Assembly: GCA_003241285.1 (NCBI GenBank)
Contig: QFOT01000105.1
Span: forward strand, 1 to 7,855
Source: Micavibrio aeruginosavorus
GTDB lineage: Bacteria; Pseudomonadota; Alphaproteobacteria; Micavibrionales; Micavibrionaceae
Length of the DNA: 7,855 nucleotides
Direction: 5' to 3'
A program made the position numbers and the translations under genes. The notes under the pieces are model-generated. The model ran no database searches, was not told the DNA's origin, and saw only the letters and a program-made list of their open reading frames with translations. The first letter of the stretch is position 1. Each line of letters opens with the position of its first letter. Shown one piece after another: positions 1 through 6,332 of this stretch.

Positions 1-964
1 GCGACCCGTGCAGAAACGCTCCATTATCAATAAGCTTTTGTGCGGCGCTAGCCAAAGCTCCCTGTTTATAATCTTGACTAAGCATAGTGGGGTTTACTTC
101 CTGCATCGCCTGCCAGACTTTCATTTCAGGTCGCATGCTGTTTTTCCCTACGCCTGAAGGGACATTTCCCTCTTTTCCATTCAATGATTCATAATTCTGG
201 CTCAAGCTGTACATTTCTTCCAAAGTCATATTTTTAATCTCGTTTGCCGATGCGTATAAGGCACTGTGAATACCCGTTGCATTGCCATAGCCGTAATTTG
301 TTACTCTAGTAACCAATTTTTCGTTATCTAATGTACGAAATGGCAGAAGAGTCCTGAAGTCAGCTTTTGTTTGCAAATAAGCATCGGTTTCGGGTCCCGG
401 ATTAGTCTGGCGCAGCCTGACGGCGGCGATATAATCAGCCCCTGCTTCTTTTAAATTTAGCATCTGATGGGCAGCTTCATGCTCTCTTGTAAAAATATCC
501 TCAAGGCGTTCAAATTCAGGATTATTAAGGCCAAGATTTTTTCCGAGCATTTTAGAAAATCCATCAAGCGATGCGGAGCGAGTATCTACATAGACAATTC
601 CTGCATCGCCATCACTTAAACCTCCGCCATGTTCGCGGTGTTTTTCGACGCCGGTCTGAACTTCAGAAATTTGTTTCTGAAACCATTCACGAGTTTCGGC
701 CTTTGAATAGGTGCTGGACATAGGTCCAGTGATAATATCGTCATTTTCAATCGGTCTTGTTCGCTTATCGTCTGCGACATTTACGAATAGATCGACAAGA
801 CTTTGTGTTTTCTTCCCATCCAAGCCGACAAAACCGCTATATTCAACCTGAATGAAATCGTCATACGTACCCGGTTTGCCGCCGTCGATAATTTCAACCG
901 GCTCGAAATGTTTGATTTCCGTGTAACGGCGATAGGCGTCAAAATTAGGCTCGCTCATCCGCAT
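1..964 (-). CDS. HEAAH-motif putative metalloprotease-like protein, C-terminus outside window
   Basis: The reading frame is open from an ATG at 964 to the left edge (321 codons visible, no stop), so the gene is partial at its 3' end. An in-frame TAA lies just upstream, leaving ATG 964 or ATG 958 (M3) as the start; neither has a close Shine-Dalgarno (AAGG at 980-983 is 15 nt away). I do not recognise the family. The visible protein is hydrophilic, without signal peptide or membrane segment. Residues 162-166 read HEAAH, preceded by a predicted helix and followed by EAGADY (173-178). HExxH followed by an E-x-x-A-D type segment is the usual zinc-site arrangement of gluzincin proteases, so H162, E163, H166 and E173 or D177 are candidate catalytic or zinc residues. 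This is inferred from the motif alone. A glycine-rich segment (113-122) and a short hydrophobic strand (IVYVD, 123-127) come before it. The gene lies 40 nt downstream of a small membrane-peptide gene and is probably co-transcribed with it. Confidence 0.75.
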   Translation of the reverse strand, partial: MRMSEPNFDAYRRYTEIKHFEPVEIIDGGKPGTYDDFIQVEYSGFVGLDGKKTQSLVDLFVNVADDKRTRPIENDDIITGPMSSTYSKAETREWFQKQISEVQTGVEKHREHGGGLSDGDAGIVYVDTRSASLDGFSKMLGKNLGLNNPEFERLEDIFTREHEAAHQMLNLKEAGADYIAAVRLRQTNPGPETDAYLQTKADFRTLLPFRTLDNEKLVTRVTNYGYGNATGIHSALYASANEIKNMTLEEMYSLSQNYESLNGKEGNVPSGVGKNSMRPEMKVWQAMQEVNPTMLSQDYKQGALASAAQKLIDNGAFLHGS

Positions 965-1004
965 AGTATGAGCAAAAAACCTTAATTATAATTGAATATG
1001 AAAA

Positions 1005-1178
1005 CTATAAGTAATCCGCTTTCGGCGCTTGGCCTGCAAGCTGCGCTGGCTCGATCTCAAGCCCATAGCCATTGAGGTTGTCTTTTTTAATTTCCTGCTG
1101 ATCGACATGTTTTTTAAAAACAGCCGCCGCCCCTGCAACAGCAGCCAGTCCAAGTCCGATCACTACATCTCTACGCAT
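1005..1178 (-). CDS. 57-residue single-pass membrane or secreted small protein
   Basis: This short gene was found by reading the minus strand: ATG at 1178, stop TAG at 1005-1007. A strong purine-rich ribosome binding site (AGGGAGAG, 1183-1190) lies 4 nt upstream of the ATG, which supports real translation. The product starts MRRD, giving a basic N-terminus. A hydrophobic alanine/glycine/valine stretch follows at residues 5-21, then a basic KK pair and a soluble polar tail of about 34 residues. This is the layout of an inner-membrane anchor with an N-in orientation, or of an uncleaved signal sequence; no lipobox cysteine is present. It is the first gene of a two-gene unit with the HEAAH protein 40 nt downstream, so a role as membrane partner of that protein is possible but inferred. 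No family recognised. Confidence 0.72.
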   Translation of the reverse strand: MRRDVVIGLGLAAVAGAAAVFKKHVDQQEIKKDNLNGYGLEIEPAQLAGQAPKADYL

Positions 1179-1182
1179 ATAT

Positions 1183-1190
1183 CTCTCCCT
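1183..1190 (-). promoter_or_regulatory. Ribosome binding site of the 57-residue protein
   Basis: AGGGAGAG read on the minus strand, 4 nt before ATG 1178. It is the strongest Shine-Dalgarno in the left third of the window and the main argument that the short gene is real. Confidence 0.7.
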
Positions 1191-1204
1191 GTTTTGAGAA
1201 CAAA

Positions 1205-1234
1205 AGGATAAGATAGTATTTATTTTTATGTCAA
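1205..1234 (-). promoter_or_regulatory. Sigma-70-type promoter for the small membrane protein / HEAAH gene unit
   Basis: On the minus strand a perfect -35 hexamer TTGACA (1229-1234) is followed after 18 nt by TATCCT (1205-1210), a 4/6 match to the -10 consensus, in an AT-rich spacer. Initiation would fall near 1198, giving a leader of about 20 nt that includes the ribosome binding site. The promoter begins directly after the stop codon of the upstream minus-strand gene (ends 1240), with no terminator between them, so read-through from that operon is also possible. Sequence-based call only. Confidence 0.55.
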
Positions 1235-1239
1235 TATAA

Positions 1240-1428
1240 TTATTTCAGCTTCTCAAGCCGTCTTTTCATGGCAGCAGGGCTTAGTTCTTTGATTTTGCCT
1301 TTGTCATTGAATGTCAAATTTGTTTTATAAGTCTGCGCCATGAATACCGCGTTTGCGACAGCTTCTTTCATCGCCTTCATAAAAACAGGATCTGCTTTTG
1401 TCGTCTTTGCTGCCAATTTACTTTTCAT
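1240..1428 (-). CDS. 62-residue basic protein coupled to zeta-toxin-like kinase (candidate antitoxin/partner)
   Basis: The ATG at 1428 overlaps the last 11 nt of the zeta-like gene (bases ATGAAAAGTAA contain both the start and the upstream stop), which points to translational coupling. A TTG four codons earlier (1440) is the only alternative start. The product is small and lysine-rich with a helical alanine-rich middle (KEAVANAVFMAQ, about residues 20-31), a short strand with a turn (LTFNDKGKIKELS) and a basic helical C-terminus ending KRRLEKLK. I recognise no named family. From memory, short proteins with a helix followed by a strand containing GK and then SPxxM/A-type helices often sit next to AAA/zeta-like kinases. 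By position and size it is therefore a candidate antitoxin or cofactor. Classical epsilon antitoxin is encoded upstream of zeta, so the order here would be reversed. Function is inferred. Confidence 0.65.
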   Translation of the reverse strand: MKSKLAAKTTKADPVFMKAMKEAVANAVFMAQTYKTNLTFNDKGKIKELSPAAMKRRLEKLK

Positions 1429-2011
1429 TGTATTTTTCAAACTCGTTTTTTAATTCGGCCCAAAATGGATTATTAAGCACCAGCCACTCATCCGGAACAA
1501 AAATAGCAATGGGCTCAGGGTCAGGCAAATTAGTTACCCATATATAGATTATATCGCATAAACTGGCATATGTTCTAAATAAATTTATAACACCACGCTT
1601 ATATCTTCTTTTTATATCTTCGACAGGAACATTATGCCCGCCTTGTTTAACACGATTTCTTACTCTGGAAATATTAACTTTGACATTTAAAGTAGTAATA
1701 AAATAAAGGCGTATTTCATATCCGGCACTTTTCGCTTTAGCTATTTGGCGCACCAAAGATAATCCAGACAGGGTTGTTTCGATGGCAAAACTTTCTTTAA
1801 TTTTAATAAGATTATCCAGGCGCCTTAAGTATATACGCCCAGCTTCAAGCGCTTGTTCTTCATAGTTAAAAGGAGAAAGTCCCCTCGCAATCTCATCGTT
1901 ATTTACAAATTCTTTGACTTTCAATTTTTTCAGGAAGGGCGCCGCAACTGTCGTCTTTCCTGACCCGTTTGGTCCGGCGATGATAATCATCAGTGGCTTA
2001 TTAATCGACAT
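1418..2011 (-). CDS. Zeta-toxin family P-loop kinase (AAA_33-like), 197 aa
   Basis: The product has the hallmarks of the zeta-toxin/AAA-type kinase group. A Walker A P-loop GPNGSGKTT (residues 13-21) follows a hydrophobic strand. NNDEI (37-41) carries the Asp expected to act on the substrate hydroxyl. The conserved ETTLS lies at 78-82. A lid segment RVKQGGHNVP (120-129) is followed by IKRRY (133-137), the arginine-rich region that binds ATP phosphates. Characterised zeta toxins phosphorylate UDP-N-acetylglucosamine and block peptidoglycan precursor synthesis; the substrate here is not known. I chose ATG 2011 because it puts the P-loop about 12 residues from the N-terminus, as is usual. ATG 2056, with AAGGGG 4 nt upstream, is a real alternative adding 15 residues. 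Opening further upstream would translate the acnA terminator. The gene is strongly AT-rich compared with acnA, which fits horizontal acquisition. It overlaps the 62-residue gene downstream by 11 nt. Confidence 0.85.
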   Translation of the reverse strand: MSINKPLMIIIAGPNGSGKTTVAAPFLKKLKVKEFVNNDEIARGLSPFNYEEQALEAGRIYLRRLDNLIKIKESFAIETTLSGLSLVRQIAKAKSAGYEIRLYFITTLNVKVNISRVRNRVKQGGHNVPVEDIKRRYKRGVINLFRTYASLCDIIYIWVTNLPDPEPIAIFVPDEWLVLNNPFWAELKNEFEKYNEK

Positions 2012-2016
2012 GCTAT

Positions 2017-2044
2017 ATTTTACCACAACAGTACAACGACACAA
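2017..2044 (-). promoter_or_regulatory. Possible promoter of the zeta-like operon with three direct repeats
   Basis: Read on the minus strand, TTGTGT (2039-2044) and TAAAAT (2017-2022) are separated by 16 nt. Only 5 nt separate the -10-like hexamer from ATG 2011, so a transcript from here would be nearly or fully leaderless. The same stretch holds three copies of GTTGT (plus-strand ACAAC at 2025-2029, 2033-2037 and 2041-2045), each offset by exactly 8 nt, overlapping the -35 and the spacer. They could be operator half-sites. If the true start is ATG 2056 this promoter would be wrong. Confidence 0.3.
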
Positions 2045-2093
2045 CGAATAAGACATCACGCCCCTTCGGAGCTTCGGGCCTTCGCGTTGAAAT

Positions 2094-2127
2094 AAAAAAA
2101 GAGCGGAAACCACCTTCCGCTCTTTTT
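2094..2127 (-). terminator. Intrinsic terminator of acnA
   Basis: A perfect 8-bp GC-rich stem (2101-2108 with 2115-2122) is extended by five A-T pairs (2096-2100 with 2123-2127) around a 6-nt loop (2109-2114). On the minus strand it is followed by a run of seven T. It begins 27 nt after the acnA stop codon and separates acnA from the zeta-like operon. Confidence 0.9.
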
Positions 2128-2154
2128 CGTTCAGCACTCAATAGAGAAACTTAT

Positions 2155-4833
2155 CTAAGCGACGCTCGCCAGATCGCGCAGCACGTAATTCAAGACGCCG
2201 CCATGTTTGAAGTAATCGACCTCGTCCAGCGTATCGATACGGCAGTAAAGAAGATGCTCTTCTGTCTTGCCGTCTTTGCGCGTTATGGTGAGCTTCACAT
2301 CCATTAGCGGTTTCAGGCCTTCCTCAAAGCCTGTGATCGCGATGGTTTCATCACCAACAAGATTAAGATCTTTACGTGTCATGCCCGATTTAAAGACCAG
2401 CGGAAGCACGCCCATACCGACCAGATTGGAACGGTGAATACGCTCGAAGCTTTCCGCGATAACGGCTTTGACGCCGAGCAGTTTCGTGCCCTTCGCTGCC
2501 CAGTCACGCGATGAGCCCGTGCCGTATTCTTTCCCGGCGAAAATCACCAGCGGCGTACCCGACGCCACGTATTTCATCGCCGCGTCGTAAATAAACTCCT
2601 GCTCGCCTGTCGGGACGTATTTGGTCAAGCCGCCTTCAACGCCATCGAGCATTTCATTCTTGATGCGGATATTGGCGAAGGTGCCGCGCATCATAACTTC
2701 ATGGTTACCGCGGCGCGCGCCGTAGGAATTGAAGTCGGCGACGGTGACGCCATGCTGAAGAAGGTATTCCCCGGCAGGTGACGCTTTCTTGATATTACCG
2801 GCTGGAGAGATATGGTCGGTCGTGATCGAGTCCCCGAAGATGGCGAGAATGCTCGCGCCCTTGATATCGGAAATCGCGCCCGGCGTTTTCGGCATGCCGA
2901 CAAAATACGGCGGGTTTTGCACGTAAGTCGATTTGCTGTCCCATGAATAGCTTTCCGGGCTGCCTGATGTCGAAATGGCCTGCCATTGCTCGGGGCCTAA
3001 AAAGACGTTGGCGTAACGTGACTTGAACATGTCGGCGGTCAGGCAGTATTCGATCGTATCGGCGATTTCCTTGTTCGTCGGCCAGATATCTTTCAGGTAA
3101 ACAGGATTACCGTCTTTATCATTACCGAGGGAATCTTTCGTAAGATCGATCTGCATATTACCGGCCAGCGCATAGGCTACGACCAGTGGCGGAGAAGCAA
3201 GGTAGTTACCTTTCGTCTGCGGATTGACGCGACCTTCGAAGTTTCTATTACCCGACAATACGGCTGTCACTGTCAAATCGGAAACTTCAATGGCTTTTTG
3301 AATTTCTTCCGGCAAAGGACCTGAGTTACCGATACAGGTCGTGCAGCCGTAACCGACCAAATTGAAACCGAGCTTGTCGAGTTCTTCCGATAATTTGGCT
3401 TTATCGAGATAATCCGTCACGACTTGAGATCCCGGTGCCAGAGAAGTCTTGACCCAAGGCTTCGATGTCAGGCCTTTTTCATTGGCTTTTTTGGCCAGCA
3501 ATCCGGCAGCGACCAGAACGCTCGGGTTCGATGTATTGGTACAGGACGTAATCGCCGCGATCACCACCGCGCCGTCTTCGAGTTTATAGTCACGGCCTTC
3601 CACATCGACGCTGCGCGACTGCGGGATCAGGGCCTGAATAGATTCAACAGCCTTAGACAAAGGCACGCGGTCTTGTGGGCGTTTCGGTCCGGCGAGCGAT
3701 GGCTCGACCGCGTCGAGATCGAGTGTCAGCGTATCAGTAAACACAGGATCAGGAGAATTCGCATCTCTCCACATGCCCTGCTCTTTCGCGTATTCTTCCA
3801 CCAGTTTCACGCGGTGCGGATCGCGGCCCGTGAACAGCATATAGCGGATCGTTTCCGCATCGATCGGGAAGAAACCGCAAGTCGCGCCATATTCCGGCGC
3901 CATGTTGGCAATCGTCGCGCGGTCGGCCAGTGTCAGGTTATCAAGACCCGGCCCGTAGAATTCAACGAATTTATTGACGACGCCCTTGGCGCGCAGCATC
4001 TGAGTGACCATCAAAACGAGGTCGGTTGCCGTCATGCCTTCTTTCATCGAACCGGTGATTTTAAAACCGATGACTTCCGGGATGAGCATGGAAACAGGCT
4101 GGCCCAGCATTGCCGCTTCCGCTTCGATACCGCCAACGCCCCAGCCGAGAACGCCCATACCATTGACCATTGTCGTGTGAGAGTCGGTTCCGACCAAAGT
4201 ATCGGGATAGGCAATACGTGTGCCCGGCTTGTCTTCGTCTTCTTCGACCCAGACCGCCTGCGCCAGATATTCAAGGTTCACCTGGTGGCAAATCCCTGTC
4301 CCCGGCGGCACGACACGGAAATTTCTGAAAGCCGACTGGCCCCAGCGCAGGAATTCATAGCGCTCAAGGTTACGCTCGAATTCGATCTCGACGTTTTTCT
4401 CGAATGAGTCTTTGTTACCGAAAGCATCCACCATAACCGAGTGGTCGATCACGAGATCGACAGCCGCGAGCGGATTGATTTTTTGCGCGTTACCGCCGAG
4501 CGCGGTCATCGCCTCTCTCATGGCGGCCAGATCGACCACAGCCGGAACGCCGGTGAAATCCTGCATCAATACGCGGGCCGGGCGATACGCCACTTCATGG
4601 GTTGATTTCGCATTGTCGAGCCAGGCCTTGATCGCCTTGATGTCTTCGACATTGACCGAGCGGTCGTCTTCATAGCGAAGCAGGTTTTCGAGGAGAATTT
4701 TGAGCGAGTATGGGAGCTTCGACATATCACCGATCTGCTTTTGCGCTTCAGCGATCGAGAAATAATCATACGCCTGCCCGTCGACGGTCAAGGTTTTACG
4801 GGTTTTGATTGTATCGTGACCAGCGCGTGTCAT
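2155..4833 (-). CDS. acnA: Aconitate hydratase A (aconitase), 892 aa
   Basis: AcnA/IRP1-type aconitase, which isomerises citrate to isocitrate via cis-aconitate in the TCA cycle, in the cytoplasm, with a [4Fe-4S] cluster. The three cluster ligands are visible as C431 (SCTNTSNPS) and C497/C500 (GYGCTTCIGNSGP). Other signature segments are QDFTGVPAVVD (91-101), GTDSHTTMVNG (215-225), FGDSITTDHISPAGN (666-680), and the C-terminal swivel-domain GKEYGTGSSRDW (767-778), which contains the serine/arginine active-site residues, plus SFERIHRSNLVGMG (795-808). Length 892 is normal for the family and the frame is intact, so the enzyme should be active. The start at 4833 is supported by CAGGAG (4843-4848) 9 nt upstream. 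It is transcribed alone, closed by the terminator at 2094-2127, and is divergent from the RAP-domain operon across a 212-nt intergenic region. This is the core, vertically inherited gene of the window. Confidence 0.98.
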   Translation of the reverse strand: MTRAGHDTIKTRKTLTVDGQAYDYFSIAEAQKQIGDMSKLPYSLKILLENLLRYEDDRSVNVEDIKAIKAWLDNAKSTHEVAYRPARVLMQDFTGVPAVVDLAAMREAMTALGGNAQKINPLAAVDLVIDHSVMVDAFGNKDSFEKNVEIEFERNLERYEFLRWGQSAFRNFRVVPPGTGICHQVNLEYLAQAVWVEEDEDKPGTRIAYPDTLVGTDSHTTMVNGMGVLGWGVGGIEAEAAMLGQPVSMLIPEVIGFKITGSMKEGMTATDLVLMVTQMLRAKGVVNKFVEFYGPGLDNLTLADRATIANMAPEYGATCGFFPIDAETIRYMLFTGRDPHRVKLVEEYAKEQGMWRDANSPDPVFTDTLTLDLDAVEPSLAGPKRPQDRVPLSKAVESIQALIPQSRSVDVEGRDYKLEDGAVVIAAITSCTNTSNPSVLVAAGLLAKKANEKGLTSKPWVKTSLAPGSQVVTDYLDKAKLSEELDKLGFNLVGYGCTTCIGNSGPLPEEIQKAIEVSDLTVTAVLSGNRNFEGRVNPQTKGNYLASPPLVVAYALAGNMQIDLTKDSLGNDKDGNPVYLKDIWPTNKEIADTIEYCLTADMFKSRYANVFLGPEQWQAISTSGSPESYSWDSKSTYVQNPPYFVGMPKTPGAISDIKGASILAIFGDSITTDHISPAGNIKKASPAGEYLLQHGVTVADFNSYGARRGNHEVMMRGTFANIRIKNEMLDGVEGGLTKYVPTGEQEFIYDAAMKYVASGTPLVIFAGKEYGTGSSRDWAAKGTKLLGVKAVIAESFERIHRSNLVGMGVLPLVFKSGMTRKDLNLVGDETIAITGFEEGLKPLMDVKLTITRKDGKTEEHLLYCRIDTLDEVDYFKHGGVLNYVLRDLASVA

Positions 4834-4842
4834 AGCTTTAAG

Positions 4843-4848
4843 CTCCTG
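4843..4848 (-). promoter_or_regulatory. Ribosome binding site of acnA
   Basis: CAGGAG on the minus strand, 9 nt before ATG 4833. It fixes the acnA start and agrees with the family's N-terminus. Confidence 0.75.
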
Positions 4849-4897
4849 AAATAATTATGAAATCTTGAAAAATTGGGTGGTGTGAACTGACATAGGG

Positions 4898-4906
4898 ATT
4901 TTATCA
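4898..4906 (-). promoter_or_regulatory. Possible extended -10 promoter of acnA
   Basis: Minus-strand TGATAAAAT (TG-N-TAAAAT) matches an extended -10 element. The -35 position holds only a weak TTCTTC, 17 nt further upstream. Initiation near 4891 would give a leader of about 58 nt. The call rests on one hexamer in an AT-rich region, so it is tentative. Confidence 0.35.
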
Positions 4907-5045
4907 TGCCCTGCAATACTGAAGAAACAGTAAATACGCTTCTGAACAGGGTAAGAGGCGTTAAACCCAATATTTTCTTGCCTTTAAAAGCTGCGAATGC
5001 CAAAAGATTACCATAATTTATTTTGCGTAAGGCTACATAACTGAA

Positions 5046-6332
5046 ATGGCTGAGATCAGAAAAGATATGCCGCTTGCCACCCGGCAACCGGTAACCGGCA
5101 ATAACAGCAGTGATTTCAACGCGCCCGCGAAAAAAACAATCATCAACTATTTTAAAAATGGCTATCGCCGCGAAGCTTACCGCATGCCCTTTTACTGGAA
5201 TGCCATTAAGCACCACGATTTTATAACGCATGAACTCACGGGGCTGCTTTTTCCGATTGCGGAAGGACGCTTTTCCCGACTGCCGAAAGTACAGGCAGTT
5301 ATCAACCGCCCTGATTTTTTCCATGTATGGTTCGACAAGCTATACGCGGCGGACATGCCCTCGTCCCTCAGCTTTGTAAAAATCCTCTCTTCTTTCGATC
5401 AGATGGCAGTCAAGCCCGAACAGGCCTTTATCGATATGCTCAGCAATGAGATAGATTTTGAAAAATTATCGCCGCGGGGATTGAATGATTTCATCGTTGC
5501 CACAGCGCGCATCAATCTCCCCGTTGAAAAAGATGTATTGAAAAAATGGATTCTTGCGCTTGGGGGAAAACTCGAAAAATACAATAATGCGGATATGGCT
5601 ATTTGCATCTGGTCGCTGGCCGCTATCGATGCCAGAATTCGCAATCCGGAATTAAGGGACGTAGCGAGGATTCTTCTGGAACGTTATGATCCCTCCAGCA
5701 GCACCAATCATGAACTTTCACAGATCAATGCTGCTGCCCTGTGGTTTCAGTTTCCTGAATATCAGTCTTTCTCCTATACATCCGATAATATTCAATCCGA
5801 ACTCGAACAGAATGTCCGGAATGCTTTTGCCCGGGCAGGAAACGAGATTTTCCCCGCAGACAGGCACTTCCTTCCGGCGCTGCAGCGCTTTGTAGATATC
5901 CGTATGTTATCGAATGGCAAACATGTCGTCGCCGAAGTGGACGGGCCCCGTCATTTTATACGCAATCTGGATACCAATGAATTTGAATTTAATGGCTCGA
6001 CCATATTGCAGACGGCAATCCTCGGGCGCCTCGTACCGGACGCCGTTATTGTACGGGCTAATTATCTTCATAAAGAAGCGCTTAGGCTGGCCCTTGGCAC
6101 GGCAACAGCCTCCAATGAATTTGCCCGGCATCTGACCGACGAATTTTCGCGCGTGAAACCAGGCCAGTATAAAACAGATATAGCTGGAACAAGGGTTTCT
6201 CTGAAGCCCTTCTTTGACTCCGCCTCGCTGCCGGATTATGCACCGCCTTACATACCGCCGGAACTACCGGCCCGGCCTTCCTGGATGTCACGAGCTTATC
6301 GCGCGCTGAAAGGATTGAACCCGCTTGGATAG
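5046..6332 (+). CDS. Helical-repeat RAP-domain protein 1 (OPR/FASTK-like), 428 aa
   Basis: The C-terminal third carries a RAP domain (about residues 288-350). HVVAEVDGPRHF (293-304) has the core E297-x-D299-G-x-x-H303, followed by FNGSTILQTAILGR (315-328), matching the Gxtllk-R-L part of the RAP consensus. Before it lie degenerate 35-40-residue helical repeats: about 105-136 (LSFVKILSSFDQM), 141-175 (LSPRGLNDFIVATARINLP), 180-215 (NNADMAICIWSLAAIDAR) and 221-236 (NHELSQINAAALWF). Their L...W.LA spacing resembles OPR and FASTK repeats. RAP proteins of that build bind and process RNA in mitochondria, chloroplasts and apicomplexans; the RAP fold is related to PD-(D/E)XK/Vsr-like nucleases. RNA binding here is inferred from that. 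No signal peptide or membrane segment; the tail is proline-rich then basic. ATG 5046 is the first start after an in-frame TAA at 5028; ATG 5067 is an alternative. It overlaps the next gene by 8 nt. Confidence 0.88.
   Translation: MAEIRKDMPLATRQPVTGNNSSDFNAPAKKTIINYFKNGYRREAYRMPFYWNAIKHHDFITHELTGLLFPIAEGRFSRLPKVQAVINRPDFFHVWFDKLYAADMPSSLSFVKILSSFDQMAVKPEQAFIDMLSNEIDFEKLSPRGLNDFIVATARINLPVEKDVLKKWILALGGKLEKYNNADMAICIWSLAAIDARIRNPELRDVARILLERYDPSSSTNHELSQINAAALWFQFPEYQSFSYTSDNIQSELEQNVRNAFARAGNEIFPADRHFLPALQRFVDIRMLSNGKHVVAEVDGPRHFIRNLDTNEFEFNGSTILQTAILGRLVPDAVIVRANYLHKEALRLALGTATASNEFARHLTDEFSRVKPGQYKTDIAGTRVSLKPFFDSASLPDYAPPYIPPELPARPSWMSRAYRALKGLNPLG
6309..6314 (+). promoter_or_regulatory. 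Ribosome binding site deciding the TTG start of RAP protein 2
   Basis: AAAGGA lies inside the end of the first RAP gene, 10 nt before TTG 6325. An in-frame TGA at 6316-6318 rules out any earlier start, and the first in-frame ATG (6496) would remove the N-terminal 57 residues. Confidence 0.5.

Larger units (their letters stand above)
4834..5045. other. Divergent intergenic region between acnA and the RAP operon
   Basis: These 212 nt separate two divergent genes and must hold promoters for both. The acnA side shows a ribosome binding site and a candidate extended -10. The plus-strand side is AT-rich but I could not find a convincing -35/-10 pair, and the only Shine-Dalgarno-like string before ATG 5046 is TAAGG (5028-5032), 13 nt away. 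A minus-strand open frame crosses this region but has no family features and overlaps the start of the RAP gene, so I do not treat it as a gene. Confidence 0.5.

Noticed and set aside
803..1211. Two 60-codon plus-strand frames at 803-985 and 1029-1211
   Set aside because: They are antisense to the better supported minus-strand HEAAH gene and 57-residue gene and lack ribosome binding sites or motifs.
2012..2137. Extending the zeta-like protein N-terminus to 2137
   Set aside because: This would translate the acnA terminator hairpin and add 42 residues unlike any kinase N-terminus.
3424..4407. Long plus-strand open frame (327 codons) antisense to acnA
   Set aside because: It lies wholly within the well-conserved acnA frame, has no recognisable motif and shows the arginine/histidine/phenylalanine-rich composition expected of an antisense shadow.
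4834..4898. Iron-responsive or riboswitch element in the acnA leader
   Set aside because: I could find no stable conserved hairpin or known regulator box in the short leader.
4830..5324. Minus-strand open frame of 164 codons between acnA and the RAP gene
   Set aside because: It covers the acnA promoter and ribosome binding site and the first 280 nt of the RAP gene, with no domain features; best seen as a chance frame.
5919..6080. Assignment of the C-terminal domains to DUF559/Vsr-type DNA endonucleases
   Set aside because: The E-x-D-G-x-x-H strand is shared, but the following G-S/Q-T-I/L-L segment and the upstream helical repeats fit RAP better; the alternative is kept as a refutation test.
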